DNA of 6,457 nt from assembly GCA_013153295.1 (NCBI GenBank), contig JAADEV010000052.1:1-6457 (forward strand), read 5' to 3'. Under the pieces are notes generated by a model. That model had not been told where the DNA came from and did not search any database. It worked only from the letters and a program-made list of their open reading frames with translations. Numbering within the stretch: the first letter of the stretch is position 1; each line of letters starts with the position of its first letter. The DNA is from Aquificota bacterium. GTDB lineage: Bacteria > Aquificota > Aquificia > Aquificales > Hydrogenothermaceae. The translations under genes and the position numbers were made by a program. Positions 1 to 6,208 of this stretch are shown in pieces.

Positions 1-124
1 ATATGGCTATAGTTAGTAGGATTAATCCTATTAATGAAAGGAGTATGCCTATATAAGGGATAAAAAAAACTGACAGGAAAGCTGAACCAAGTCCTGCTAA
101 AATTTTTGCGTCTTTAATGGACAT
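1..124 (-). CDS. DUF996-like small membrane protein, N-terminal part only
   Basis: The frame opens at ATG (122-124) and stays open to the left edge, giving 41 codons and lacking its C-terminus. The N-terminus reads MSIKDAKILAGLGSAF and continues into a hydrophobic segment containing FIPYIG and then a Leu/Ile-rich stretch. The pattern of a short 'S-x-K-D/A-K-x-L-x-G-x-G' start followed by 'FIPY-x-G' and a hydrophobic hairpin resembles the DUF996 family of bacterial and archaeal membrane proteins of unknown function. That match is from memory of the family, not from a search. A purine-rich GGGAGAGG lies just upstream of the ATG. The gene is 78 nt downstream of the phosphatidyltransferase stop and may have its own promoter. 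No function can be assigned. Confidence 0.6.
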   Translation of the reverse strand, partial: MSIKDAKILAGLGSAFLSVFFIPYIGILLSLIGLILLTIAI

Positions 125-164
125 TATTTCCTCTCCCTACTTATCAAAATTTAACAGTTCTAAT

Positions 165-193
165 ATTATAGAAAATTAAAAAGACAGCCTAAA
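165..193 (-). promoter_or_regulatory. Putative sigma-70-type promoter for the DUF996-like gene
   Basis: On the minus strand a perfect TATAAT occupies 170-165. At 17-nt spacing there is a weak -35-like TTTAGG at 193-188. Transcription would start near 158, leaving a leader of about 34 nt that includes the ribosome binding site. The -10 is perfect but the -35 is poor and the region is AT-rich, so this could be chance. No strong hairpin-plus-T terminator is visible between the phosphatidyltransferase stop and this site, so read-through from the operon is also possible. Confidence 0.4.
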
Positions 194-202
194 AGACTAA
201 AT

Positions 203-781
203 CTATTTCTTACTTTCCTTATACACGCAGAGGATACGCTGTAGGCTGGTTATAAAAGCGCCTACTGTGATTATGTAAAGCCCTACTACTGGGTAGTTTA
301 GAAGTAGGGATACTATAAGGACTATAGACCTTTCTGGTCTTTCCATTATGCCAACCTTACAGTCTATACCAAGCCCCTCAGCCCTTGCCCTTGTGTAGCT
401 AACAAGGAAGGAAAACATTACTGCCCCCACACCAACCCAGAAAACAGTAGGGTTATCCCTGTATAAGAAAACAATACTAAACAGTGGTAGTAGGTCTGAA
501 ACCCTGTCTACAACAGAATCAAGGAAAGCCCCGAAAACAGAACCTTTGCCATACCTTCTGGCTAAAGCACCGTCAAGGGCATCACACAGATTGCCAAGTA
601 TAAGTAAAACAGCCCCTACAAATAAATCCCCCTTTGCTATAAATACAGACGCTACACCGACGGTAAACATACCCCCAATGGTAAGCATATTAGGGGATAC
701 CCTTAACTTATACAGTGTATCTATAACTGGGGATACTACTTTTTCAAAGGTTGGCTTAATCTGTTTAATTACCTGCCCCAT
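203..781 (-). CDS. CDP-alcohol phosphatidyltransferase (PgsA / phosphatidylinositol-phosphate synthase type)
   Basis: This 192-residue integral membrane enzyme should transfer a phosphatidyl group from CDP-diacylglycerol to an alcohol, releasing CMP. It carries the complete family signature D-x2-D-G-x2-A-R-x8-G-x3-D-x3-D at residues 67-92, with Asp67, Asp70, Asp88 and Asp92 as the metal-binding and catalytic aspartates. SPNMLT at 29-34 is the usual motif ahead of the first membrane segment, and hydrophobic segments fill most of the chain. A later motif, GIMERPERSI (144-153), resembles the conserved ER-x2-R region of archaetidylinositol- and phosphatidylinositol-phosphate synthases more than classical PgsA. 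I infer, without certainty, an inositol-phosphate or glycerol-phosphate acceptor. The ATG (779-781) lies inside the end of trpF, a 17-nt overlap, with GGGAG five bases upstream, so translation is probably coupled. It is the last gene of the compact block. Confidence 0.88.
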   Translation of the reverse strand: MGQVIKQIKPTFEKVVSPVIDTLYKLRVSPNMLTIGGMFTVGVASVFIAKGDLFVGAVLLILGNLCDALDGALARRYGKGSVFGAFLDSVVDRVSDLLPLFSIVFLYRDNPTVFWVGVGAVMFSFLVSYTRARAEGLGIDCKVGIMERPERSIVLIVSLLLNYPVVGLYIITVGAFITSLQRILCVYKESKK

Positions 782-1397
782 AAAACTCCCTTACCTTTTT
801 TATAAACCTTTCTACCTTTTGTAAATCCTTTAATCCCGGTTTTATCTCTAACTTTGATGAGGCGTCAACACCGTAAGGTTTAACCTGTTTCAGTATCTCT
901 GTTATATTCTCCTCTGATAAGCCACCTGATAGGACTGTTTTTGGAAAAAGGGAAACTACCTCCTTTGCCAGATTAGGGTTTATCCTTTTTCCTGTTCCGC
1001 CGTATTCTGTAGGGGAGTAGGCGTCTATAAGCACTGTAAAGCCTTCTTTATAAAAAGGTTGTATCTTAGTTATATCCCCTTTATCTTTTATTCTAAAAGC
1101 CTTTATTACCCTGTCCTTTGGGAATTGTAGGGCAAACTGTATATCCTCATCTCCGTGTAGCTGGATAAAATCTACAATGTTTAGGAGTTTTTCAACTGTT
1201 TCTTTATTTGGGTTTACAACAACTGCCACAGATTTTGCCTTTCCTTTTATACTTGAGGCTATACTTTGGATTTTAGATAGGGGTATGTGGCGGGGGCTTT
1301 TTTCAAAATGTATCATACCTATATGTGTAGCCCCTAACTGGGCTATCTTTACCCCCTGTTCCTCTGTTGTAATACCACAAATCTTTATGAAATCCAT
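765..1397 (-). CDS. trpF: Phosphoribosylanthranilate isomerase
   Basis: TrpF converts N-(5'-phosphoribosyl)-anthranilate to the 1-deoxyribulose form (CdRP) in cytoplasmic tryptophan synthesis. The 210 residues match the usual length of a stand-alone (beta/alpha)8 barrel. KICG at 5-8 contains the catalytic Cys7, and LIDAY at 123-127 contains the general acid Asp125. Other family motifs are SPRHI (34-38), QLHGD (79-83), GGTG (133-136), LSGGL (156-160) and GVDASSKLE with the following PGLKD (176-191), which form the phosphate-binding end of the barrel. All key residues are present, so it should be active. The start overlaps the 3' end of the LolB-like gene by 13 nt, and the 3' end overlaps the phosphatidyltransferase start by 17 nt. 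No other trp gene is in the window, so trpF is separated from any trp cluster and embedded in a mixed operon. Confidence 0.96.
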   Translation of the reverse strand: MDFIKICGITTEEQGVKIAQLGATHIGMIHFEKSPRHIPLSKIQSIASSIKGKAKSVAVVVNPNKETVEKLLNIVDFIQLHGDEDIQFALQFPKDRVIKAFRIKDKGDITKIQPFYKEGFTVLIDAYSPTEYGGTGKRINPNLAKEVVSLFPKTVLSGGLSEENITEILKQVKPYGVDASSKLEIKPGLKDLQKVERFIKKVREFYGAGN

Positions 1398-2020
1398 ACT
1401 TCTTTTATCTGTTTAATGTAGATTTTAAGTAGCTTTTCTCCGTTTGCCTTTATCTCTATAGCCTTTAGCTTTCCATTTTCGTATATATACTCTGCTTCAA
1501 AATCCCCGTAAACTACCTTTTTTAGTTTAGGTTCACCGTCAAGGCTGTATACAAACCTTGTGTCTTTGGTGTTTACTATTAAAAACTTACCTTCACAGGT
1601 ATACTCTGCGTCCTCTGGGATTTTCGGTCTGCCTGTTAGTAAATCCCTAACATCAAAGGGCATTTTTATACCTAAGTAATCCATATAAATGTCTGTGTCC
1701 TCTGAACAGACCTCACCTTTGTCTGGGGCTTGTAAACAGATTGTATCCCCTTGATACTTTACTGTTAAAACCTTTCTGCCTATTGGGGGGTAAAAATCCA
1801 GTTTTGTTTCCTTCCCTACAACCCCTGTAAACTTAAGGTATATTCCCTTTAAGACTATTCCCCCTTTAACCTGATAATCCTTTTTAGCAGTGGAAAGGGC
1901 TTTTACTTTACCAAAGTTCATAGCACAGAACATAGAGGGCTTTCCCTTCAGTGAACAGGAAAACTGGGAAAACAGCCCTAAGCCTATAACTAAAACTACC
2001 AAAGCCTTAAGTATCCCCAT
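1385..2020 (-). CDS. LolB-like outer-membrane lipoprotein candidate
   Basis: This 211-residue protein has an N-terminal export signal (Lys5, hydrophobic core about 6-17, Cys22). The residues before Cys22 (SQFS) are a poor lipobox because -3 is Gln, so lipidation is uncertain. The mature part is beta-rich. Segments such as GGIVLKGIYLKFTGVV (53-68), LDFYPPIGRKVLTV (74-87) and YLGIKMPFDVRDLLTGRPKIP (115 onward) follow the LolB layout: a strand pair, then 'P-x-G' and 'lG-x-x-(l/m)P-x-x-x-L-x-x-x-x-G-x-P'. LolB receives lipoproteins from LolA and inserts them in the outer membrane. It lies directly after a TPR lipoprotein, as lolB does beside a TPR gene in Pseudomonas, which strengthens the assignment. 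Cys32, Cys95, Cys105 and Cys142 could form periplasmic disulfides. Its start overlaps the TPR gene by 14 nt. The function is inferred; other LolA/LolB-fold lipoproteins remain possible. Confidence 0.6.
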   Translation of the reverse strand: MGILKALVVLVIGLGLFSQFSCSLKGKPSMFCAMNFGKVKALSTAKKDYQVKGGIVLKGIYLKFTGVVGKETKLDFYPPIGRKVLTVKYQGDTICLQAPDKGEVCSEDTDIYMDYLGIKMPFDVRDLLTGRPKIPEDAEYTCEGKFLIVNTKDTRFVYSLDGEPKLKKVVYGDFEAEYIYENGKLKAIEIKANGEKLLKIYIKQIKEVWIS

Positions 2021-3701
2021 TTTCCAACTCCCTTATCTTTTGGAGAATACGGTCTTTCAGTCCCTTTTCCCCTTCCTTCCCAGTTTTTTGTATTATCTCC
2101 AACGCCTTTTTATACAGTTTAAGGGCTTCTTCCTTTTTTCCCAATGCCTCTAAAACTTCAGCTAAATGTTCTGTTATAACAGGGTCTTCTGGCATTTTTT
2201 CGTGGGCTTGTTTAAGTAGTTTGTAAGCCCTCTGGTAATCCCCTTTTTTAAAGTATCCCCAACCGAGGCTGTCTATATATGCCGGGTTGTTAGGGGAGAG
2301 TTTTAGGGCTTTTTTTACCAGTTCTATACCTTTGTCTATATCTATTCCCCTGTTTATGTAGGAGTATCCAAGGTAGTTAAGGGCGTCTGGGAAGTTAGGT
2401 CTTATTTTAAGGGCTTCTTTTAGATACTTTTCTGCCTTTTCCCACTGGTCAAGGTTGTCGTAGTATATTGCCAGATAGAAGTATGGAAGGTAGTCGTCCG
2501 GTTTTAACTCCTTTGCCTTTAGGGCATACTGTATTGCCTTTTGTAGGTTGCCCCTTTCCTCCTCCACCTCAGCCATTGCCAGATAAACTCTATAATCCTG
2601 TGTCAGCTGGTAAATTCTTTTTAAAACATCTATTGCCATATCGTATTCTTTTAGTTTTGTGTAAACCTCAGCAAGTCTGTATAACAGTTCTACATCGTTT
2701 GGGAAGTAGTCCAACGCCTTTAGATACATCTCTTTAGCCAGTTGATACTCCCCAATATCCTCATACGCAAGTGCCAGTATCCTTATTAATGTTTGGTTGT
2801 TTGGATTTTCTACTAACTTTTCCTCTATCTCCTTTATTATCTCTTTAGATTTGCCCATTTTTATGTAAAGGAGATACTTTTTATACCAAAAGTCTGGGAT
2901 ATCCGGTCTTAGCTTGGTAAGTTTGTCTATTATCTGTTTTGCCTTTTCGTTTTGTTCTGTTAAAACATATATTTGGAATAGGCTTTCCAGTGCTTTAAGG
3001 TTGTCCGGGTCTTTTTCAAGTATCTGTTTGTAAAGTTTTTCTGCTTTGTCCAAATCCCTTTTTTGGTAGTAAAGGTCAGCAAGTAGCATTATATAAGCTG
3101 GTTTTTTACTTACTGCCACCGCCTTTTCCAGATACTTTACAGCTGAGTTTATATCCCCTTTCTCTACAGATAGAACCCCAAGGGCAAAGTATAAACTCCC
3201 TTTATCCGGGTTTTCTTTTAGTATCTCTTTTATTATTTTTTCTGCTTTTTGTATCTGGTTTTTCCTTTTGTAAAACCTGATTAATTTTGACAGGAGATAC
3301 TCGTTATCTGGGAAGTTTTTAACCCCTTCTATAAGTAGTTTTTCTGCCTTTTCCTCCTCTCCTACCTGTTGGTATAGTATAGAGAAGTAGTCGTAGTAGA
3401 AAGGGTCTTTTTTAAATTTTCTTTTGTAATACTGGTCTATTATTTTTTTTGCCCTTTCTTTGTCTTTTACCAGAAATGCCAATGCAACCGCTTCCTGATA
3501 TAGACTTTCTAACTCTGGGGCTTGTTGGACTGCCTTTTCACAGTATTGTAGGGCTATATCAGGTTTATTTTTGTTTTTTGCGTGGATACAGGCTACATAG
3601 TAATAGTATATATTTTCCTCACCTTTATAGGTCTGGGTTTTGTTCAATGGGGCGCAGGATACAACCCCGCTGATAAACAGTGTAAAAAGGAGTTTTTTCA
3701 T
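2007..3701 (-). CDS. TPR-repeat lipoprotein (LolB-neighbour type)
   Basis: This 564-residue protein begins with a lipoprotein signal (MKKLLFTLFISGVVSC) whose lipobox VVSC gives a lipidated Cys16. About fifteen TPR-like helical units of roughly 34 residues follow, from about residue 30 to 537, many showing the A-x2-Y-x-K-A-L pattern and ending in P-[DN]-[DN]. The most canonical lie at about 168-265 and 300-535. The C-terminal signature LNYLGYSY (441-448) followed by DSLGWGYFKKGDY (477-489) is typical of the large TPR proteins encoded next to lolB in Proteobacteria (the Pseudomonas PA4667 type). TPRs mediate protein-protein contacts, so a scaffold in the periplasm or on the outer membrane is likely, but no partner or activity can be read from the sequence. 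The start is 6 nt downstream of the stress-protein stop, and the 3' end overlaps the LolB-like gene. Confidence 0.9.
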   Translation of the reverse strand: MKKLLFTLFISGVVSCAPLNKTQTYKGEENIYYYYVACIHAKNKNKPDIALQYCEKAVQQAPELESLYQEAVALAFLVKDKERAKKIIDQYYKRKFKKDPFYYDYFSILYQQVGEEEKAEKLLIEGVKNFPDNEYLLSKLIRFYKRKNQIQKAEKIIKEILKENPDKGSLYFALGVLSVEKGDINSAVKYLEKAVAVSKKPAYIMLLADLYYQKRDLDKAEKLYKQILEKDPDNLKALESLFQIYVLTEQNEKAKQIIDKLTKLRPDIPDFWYKKYLLYIKMGKSKEIIKEIEEKLVENPNNQTLIRILALAYEDIGEYQLAKEMYLKALDYFPNDVELLYRLAEVYTKLKEYDMAIDVLKRIYQLTQDYRVYLAMAEVEEERGNLQKAIQYALKAKELKPDDYLPYFYLAIYYDNLDQWEKAEKYLKEALKIRPNFPDALNYLGYSYINRGIDIDKGIELVKKALKLSPNNPAYIDSLGWGYFKKGDYQRAYKLLKQAHEKMPEDPVITEHLAEVLEALGKKEEALKLYKKALEIIQKTGKEGEKGLKDRILQKIRELENGDT

Positions 3702-3707
3702 TTCCGT

Positions 3708-4577
3708 TTACCTTTTTCTTACTATTAATACAGATGTGGGGGCGTTTCTAACCAGTTTCATTGCTGTGCTTCCAAGGAAAAACCTTTTTATATCCTTCCT
3801 CTGCCTTTTCCCTACTGTTATCAGGTCTGCCCCTTCTGAGTTTCTTAGTATTACTTCCACTGGGTCGCCCTTTTCTATGGCTACTTCCACATTAACCCCT
3901 TCCTGTTGTAGCTTCTGCCTAATATCCTCAAGTAGCTGTATCTTCCTGTTTAGGACTGCTTTGTATACATCTTCAAAATGGGCAAAAACCTCCTCTGTGT
4001 CCCCGTGGATAACCTTTAGCTTTGCCCCTGTTTTTTTGGCAATCTCTGTGGCTGTTTCCAACGCCTCTATAGAGTTTGGCAGGAAATCATAACCACAGAC
4101 TATACTGTTTATTCCCTTTGACAGGTCTTTTTTTACCACAAGGACGCTATTTCTGGCTTTGTTTATTACCTTTTCCGTTTCTGTTCCTATAGGGTGGTAT
4201 GTTCCCTTTCCTGCCCCTACCACAGTAAGGTCGTAATCTCCACTTTCAGCTGTTTCCAGTATCTCCTCTGCTATATCCCCTACTTTTACTGTGTATGCTG
4301 TTTTTATCCCCTCTGTTGATGATACCTTTTGGGCAAGCTGTTTTAGTTTTTCTTCAGCTTCCTGTGTAATCCTTTCTATCTGGTATGAGATATTTATCAG
4401 GTCTGCTGGGTCAAAAAGCCCCTCCCCATCTTCATCTATGGGAAAGAGGCTGTTTTCTATAATGTGGATTAGTTTTATCTGGCTGTTAAACAGTTTTGCC
4501 AGTGTTATAGCAGTTTGTAAAATCTGGTCTGTGTCTTGGTTAAAATCCACAGCTACCAGAATTTTTTTAAACTGCAT
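3708..4577 (-). CDS. Tandem universal stress protein (two UspA domains)
   Basis: At 289 residues this is twice the length of a single UspA domain. Domain 1 spans about 3-149, starting KKILVAVDF with the nucleotide-site Asp11. Domain 2 spans about 157-288, starting IVCGYDF with Asp164. Both end in the typical buried strand (SVLVVKK and SVLIVRK). The ATP-binding loop G-x2-G-x9-G-[ST] is altered in both halves: domain 1 has a shortened GAGKGTYHPIGT (121-132), and domain 2 has GKRQ in place of G-x2-G, followed by a normal FFLGS (266-270). Nucleotide binding therefore cannot be assumed. The family responds to starvation, heat and oxidative stress, but the target here is unknown. The ATG lies 3 nt after the leuD stop, with AGGGGA inside the leuD end as ribosome binding site. 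Six nt separate it from the TPR gene. Confidence 0.93.
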   Translation of the reverse strand: MQFKKILVAVDFNQDTDQILQTAITLAKLFNSQIKLIHIIENSLFPIDEDGEGLFDPADLINISYQIERITQEAEEKLKQLAQKVSSTEGIKTAYTVKVGDIAEEILETAESGDYDLTVVGAGKGTYHPIGTETEKVINKARNSVLVVKKDLSKGINSIVCGYDFLPNSIEALETATEIAKKTGAKLKVIHGDTEEVFAHFEDVYKAVLNRKIQLLEDIRQKLQQEGVNVEVAIEKGDPVEVILRNSEGADLITVGKRQRKDIKRFFLGSTAMKLVRNAPTSVLIVRKR

Positions 4578-4580
4578 TTA

Positions 4581-5078
4581 CTATTCCCCTGTTAGTCTGT
4601 CCTTTGCATACTCCATTAATCCCCCTGCTTCAAAAACCTTTTTAAGGTCTTCAGGTAGGGGTTTAAATGTATACTCCTTCCCTTTTGTTTTGTTTATTAT
4701 CTTCCCTGCGTCAAAGTCTATCTCTACCTCGTCCCCTTCTTCTATCTCTTTTGCCGCTTCAGGGGCTTCCACAATAGGTAGGGCTAAGTTTATTGCGTTT
4801 CTGTAAAAAATCCTTGCAAATGACTGGGCGATTATTCCCCCTATTTCTGCCCCTTTCAGTGCCAGTGGGGCGTGTTCCCTTGATGAACCGCAACCGAAAT
4901 TTTTACCTGCAACGATAATATCCCCTGCTTTAACTTTTTTTGGAAACTCTGGGTCTGCATCTTCCATAACGTGTTTTGCCAGTTCTTTAGGGTCTGTGGT
5001 AATAAGGTATCTGGCAGGTATTATCTCATCTGTGTTTATATCATCTCCAAACTTCCATACCTTACCTTGTATTTTCAA
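4581..5078 (-). CDS. leuD: 3-isopropylmalate dehydratase small subunit
   Basis: LeuD is the swivelling small subunit that pairs with LeuC (a 4Fe-4S aconitase-family protein, not in this window) to isomerise 2-isopropylmalate to 3-isopropylmalate in leucine synthesis. The 165 residues fit the short, archaeal/thermophile type rather than the roughly 200-residue enterobacterial form. Diagnostic motifs are GDDINTDEIIPARY (11-24), the substrate loop YLIT (24-27), GKNFGCGSSREHAP (58-71) and the SFARIFYRNAINLALPI region (86-102). The loop has Ile rather than the Arg found in methanogen homoaconitase (YLRT), which favours isopropylmalate over homoaconitate. The start is TTG (5076-5078), supported by a perfect AGGAGG nine bases upstream and the absence of any ATG between that site and the conserved N-terminus. 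It is the first gene of the block and is transcribed divergently from the dehydrogenase gene. Confidence 0.95.
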   Translation of the reverse strand: MKIQGKVWKFGDDINTDEIIPARYLITTDPKELAKHVMEDADPEFPKKVKAGDIIVAGKNFGCGSSREHAPLALKGAEIGGIIAQSFARIFYRNAINLALPIVEAPEAAKEIEEGDEVEIDFDAGKIINKTKGKEYTFKPLPEDLKKVFEAGGLMEYAKDRLTGE

Positions 5079-5087
5079 CTATATAAA

Positions 5088-5093
5088 CCTCCT
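5088..5093 (-). promoter_or_regulatory. Strong Shine-Dalgarno for leuD deciding a TTG start
   Basis: On the minus strand AGGAGG is a full match to the anti-Shine-Dalgarno sequence. It sits nine bases before TTG at 5078-5076. This supports the non-ATG start of leuD. Confidence 0.8.
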
Positions 5094-5110
5094 GACTTTA
5101 TTTTTTTTCC

Positions 5111-5139
5111 ATAATAACACAAAATATTGGTTATAGAAA
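5111..5139 (-). promoter_or_regulatory. Putative extended -10 promoter for the leuD operon
   Basis: On the minus strand TATTAT (5116-5111) is preceded by TG plus one base (5119-5117), forming an extended -10 element. A weak -35-like TTTCTA lies at 5139-5134 with 17-nt spacing. Transcription would start near 5104, inside an A8 run (plus-strand T8 at 5101-5108), leaving a leader of about 26 nt. The position ahead of a six-gene block makes a promoter here likely. The exact elements are inferred by eye. Confidence 0.45.
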
Positions 5140-5149
5140 ACAAAGGTTT

Positions 5150-5155
5150 AAGGGG
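5150..5155 (+). promoter_or_regulatory. Ribosome binding site of the hydroxyacid dehydrogenase gene
   Basis: AAGGGG lies eight bases before the ATG at 5164. An earlier ATG at 5157 is out of frame and too close to this site, so 5164 is the better start. A promoter for this gene must lie within the 85-bp divergent gap. TATAGA at 5132-5137 is a possible -10, but no matching -35 was found. Confidence 0.65.
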
Positions 5156-5163
5156 TATGTGCT

Positions 5164-6177
5164 ATGAAGATTTACTTTTTTGGGATTGAGGATTGGGAAA
5201 AATTACACCTTGAGAGAAAACTTAGGGAGTTAAAGGTTGATGGTGAGGTTTTCTTTTATAAAGAACCTTTAGATGAGACCACTGTAGATTTGGCAAAGGA
5301 CGCAGAGATTGTAAGTGTTTTTATATACTCTAAGCTAACAAAGGAAGTTATAGACCAGATGCCAAACCTTAAGCTGATAATAACAAGGTCTTCCGGGTAT
5401 GACCATATAGATGTTGAGTATGCTAAGAAAAAGGGTATACAGGTAGCTTACATACCTGAGTATGGTAATAACACTGTTGCAGAGTATACCTTTGCGTTAA
5501 TACTGGCTTTAGCCAGAAAGTTTAAGCCTATGATTGAGTTAATATCCCAAGGTATTTTTACCAGAGAGGGGCTTATGGGTATAGATATTATGGGTAAAAC
5601 TATTGGTATTGTGGGAACAGGTAGGATAGGTTCCTATGTGGCAAAGATAGCCCACGGATTTGGTATGAAGATACTGGCTTATGACAGGGCAAAAAACAAG
5701 GAGTTAATAGAAAAGTATGGGGTTGAGTATGTAGGCTTAGAGGAACTTTTAACAAGGTCTGATATTGTAACTGTCCACCTACCTTACAATAGGGCAACCC
5801 ATTACTTGATAAATAGGTTTAATATAAAGCTGATGAAGTTAGACGCTATGCTTATTAACACTTCAAGGGGTGAGGTTGTTGAGTTAGAGGCGATTGTTGA
5901 GGCGTTAAAGGAGGGTAGACTTGCCGGTGGTGTAGGGCTGGATACAATAGAAACAAAGCTAACAAGGGAAGAGGAACTTTTAAAGAAAACTGGACTTACA
6001 ACTTTAAAGCTGAAAAAAGAGGCAGAGGCTAAATATCTACTAAGTCAGGAGAATGTAATTGTATCCCCACACCTTGCGTATTTTACAAAGGACGCATCAG
6101 AAAGGATTTTAGACTTAACGGTGGAAAATATAAAGGAATTCTTAGAAACAGGCAAACCAAAAACCCCAGTAGAATAA
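5164..6177 (+). CDS. D-isomer-specific 2-hydroxyacid dehydrogenase (D-lactate dehydrogenase-like)
   Basis: This 337-residue cytoplasmic NAD-dependent enzyme family reduces 2-keto acids to D-2-hydroxy acids. The closest type by length and motifs is the D-lactate dehydrogenase of Aquifex-like bacteria. The substrate domain includes TRSSGYDHID (74-83) and YGNNTVAEYTFALIL (100-114). The Rossmann nucleotide motif GIVGTGRIGSYVAKIA occupies 148-163, with Asp174 at the end of the following strand favouring NAD over NADP. NTSRGEVVE (232-240) carries the catalytic Arg235, and SPHLAY (301-306) carries the catalytic His303. The third catalytic residue is odd: after GLD (258-260) the usual Glu at Asp+5 is Lys265, with Glu263 and Glu269-271 nearby, and the loop before His303 appears a few residues longer than in Aquifex. 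Lactate, 3-phosphoglycerate or another keto acid could be the substrate. The gene is divergent from leuD and probably cotranscribed with the small gene 31 nt downstream. Confidence 0.9.
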   Translation: MKIYFFGIEDWEKLHLERKLRELKVDGEVFFYKEPLDETTVDLAKDAEIVSVFIYSKLTKEVIDQMPNLKLIITRSSGYDHIDVEYAKKKGIQVAYIPEYGNNTVAEYTFALILALARKFKPMIELISQGIFTREGLMGIDIMGKTIGIVGTGRIGSYVAKIAHGFGMKILAYDRAKNKELIEKYGVEYVGLEELLTRSDIVTVHLPYNRATHYLINRFNIKLMKLDAMLINTSRGEVVELEAIVEALKEGRLAGGVGLDTIETKLTREEELLKKTGLTTLKLKKEAEAKYLLSQENVIVSPHLAYFTKDASERILDLTVENIKEFLETGKPKTPVE

Positions 6178-6208
6178 TTTCCACTCTACAAGAGAAGGGT
6201 ATAGCTTT

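Noticed and set aside
125..202. T-rich stretch after the phosphatidyltransferase stop as a terminator
   Set aside because: The minus strand has TCTTTTT but no GC-rich stem precedes it.
546..824. Plus-strand open frame of 92 codons
   Set aside because: It is antisense to the phosphatidyltransferase, which has an intact family motif. It has no ribosome binding site and unlikely composition.
1177..1416. Plus-strand open frame of 79 codons
   Set aside because: It lies opposite trpF, whose catalytic motifs are all intact, and its product resembles no family I know.
2007..3600. Recurring similar oligomers such as GCCTTTTCC and TTTTCTGC
   Set aside because: They encode the repeated KAEK/KAL helix of the TPR units on the minus strand and are not a separate DNA repeat.
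3640..4092. Plus-strand open frame of 150 codons
   Set aside because: It is antisense across the start of the TPR gene and the stress-protein gene. Its Ser/Phe-rich product is the mirror of Lys/Glu-rich coding.
4291..4806. Plus-strand open frame of 171 codons
   Set aside because: It is antisense to usp and leuD, both clear genes. The Ser/Phe/Ile-rich product is typical of a shadow frame.
5600..5797. Minus-strand open frame of 65 codons
   Set aside because: It lies within the dehydrogenase Rossmann domain and has no ribosome binding site or recognisable motif.
6169..6189. Hairpin GTAGA...TCTAC after the dehydrogenase stop as a terminator
   Set aside because: It has only a 5-bp stem with an 11-nt loop and no T-run after it, which is too weak for an intrinsic terminator.
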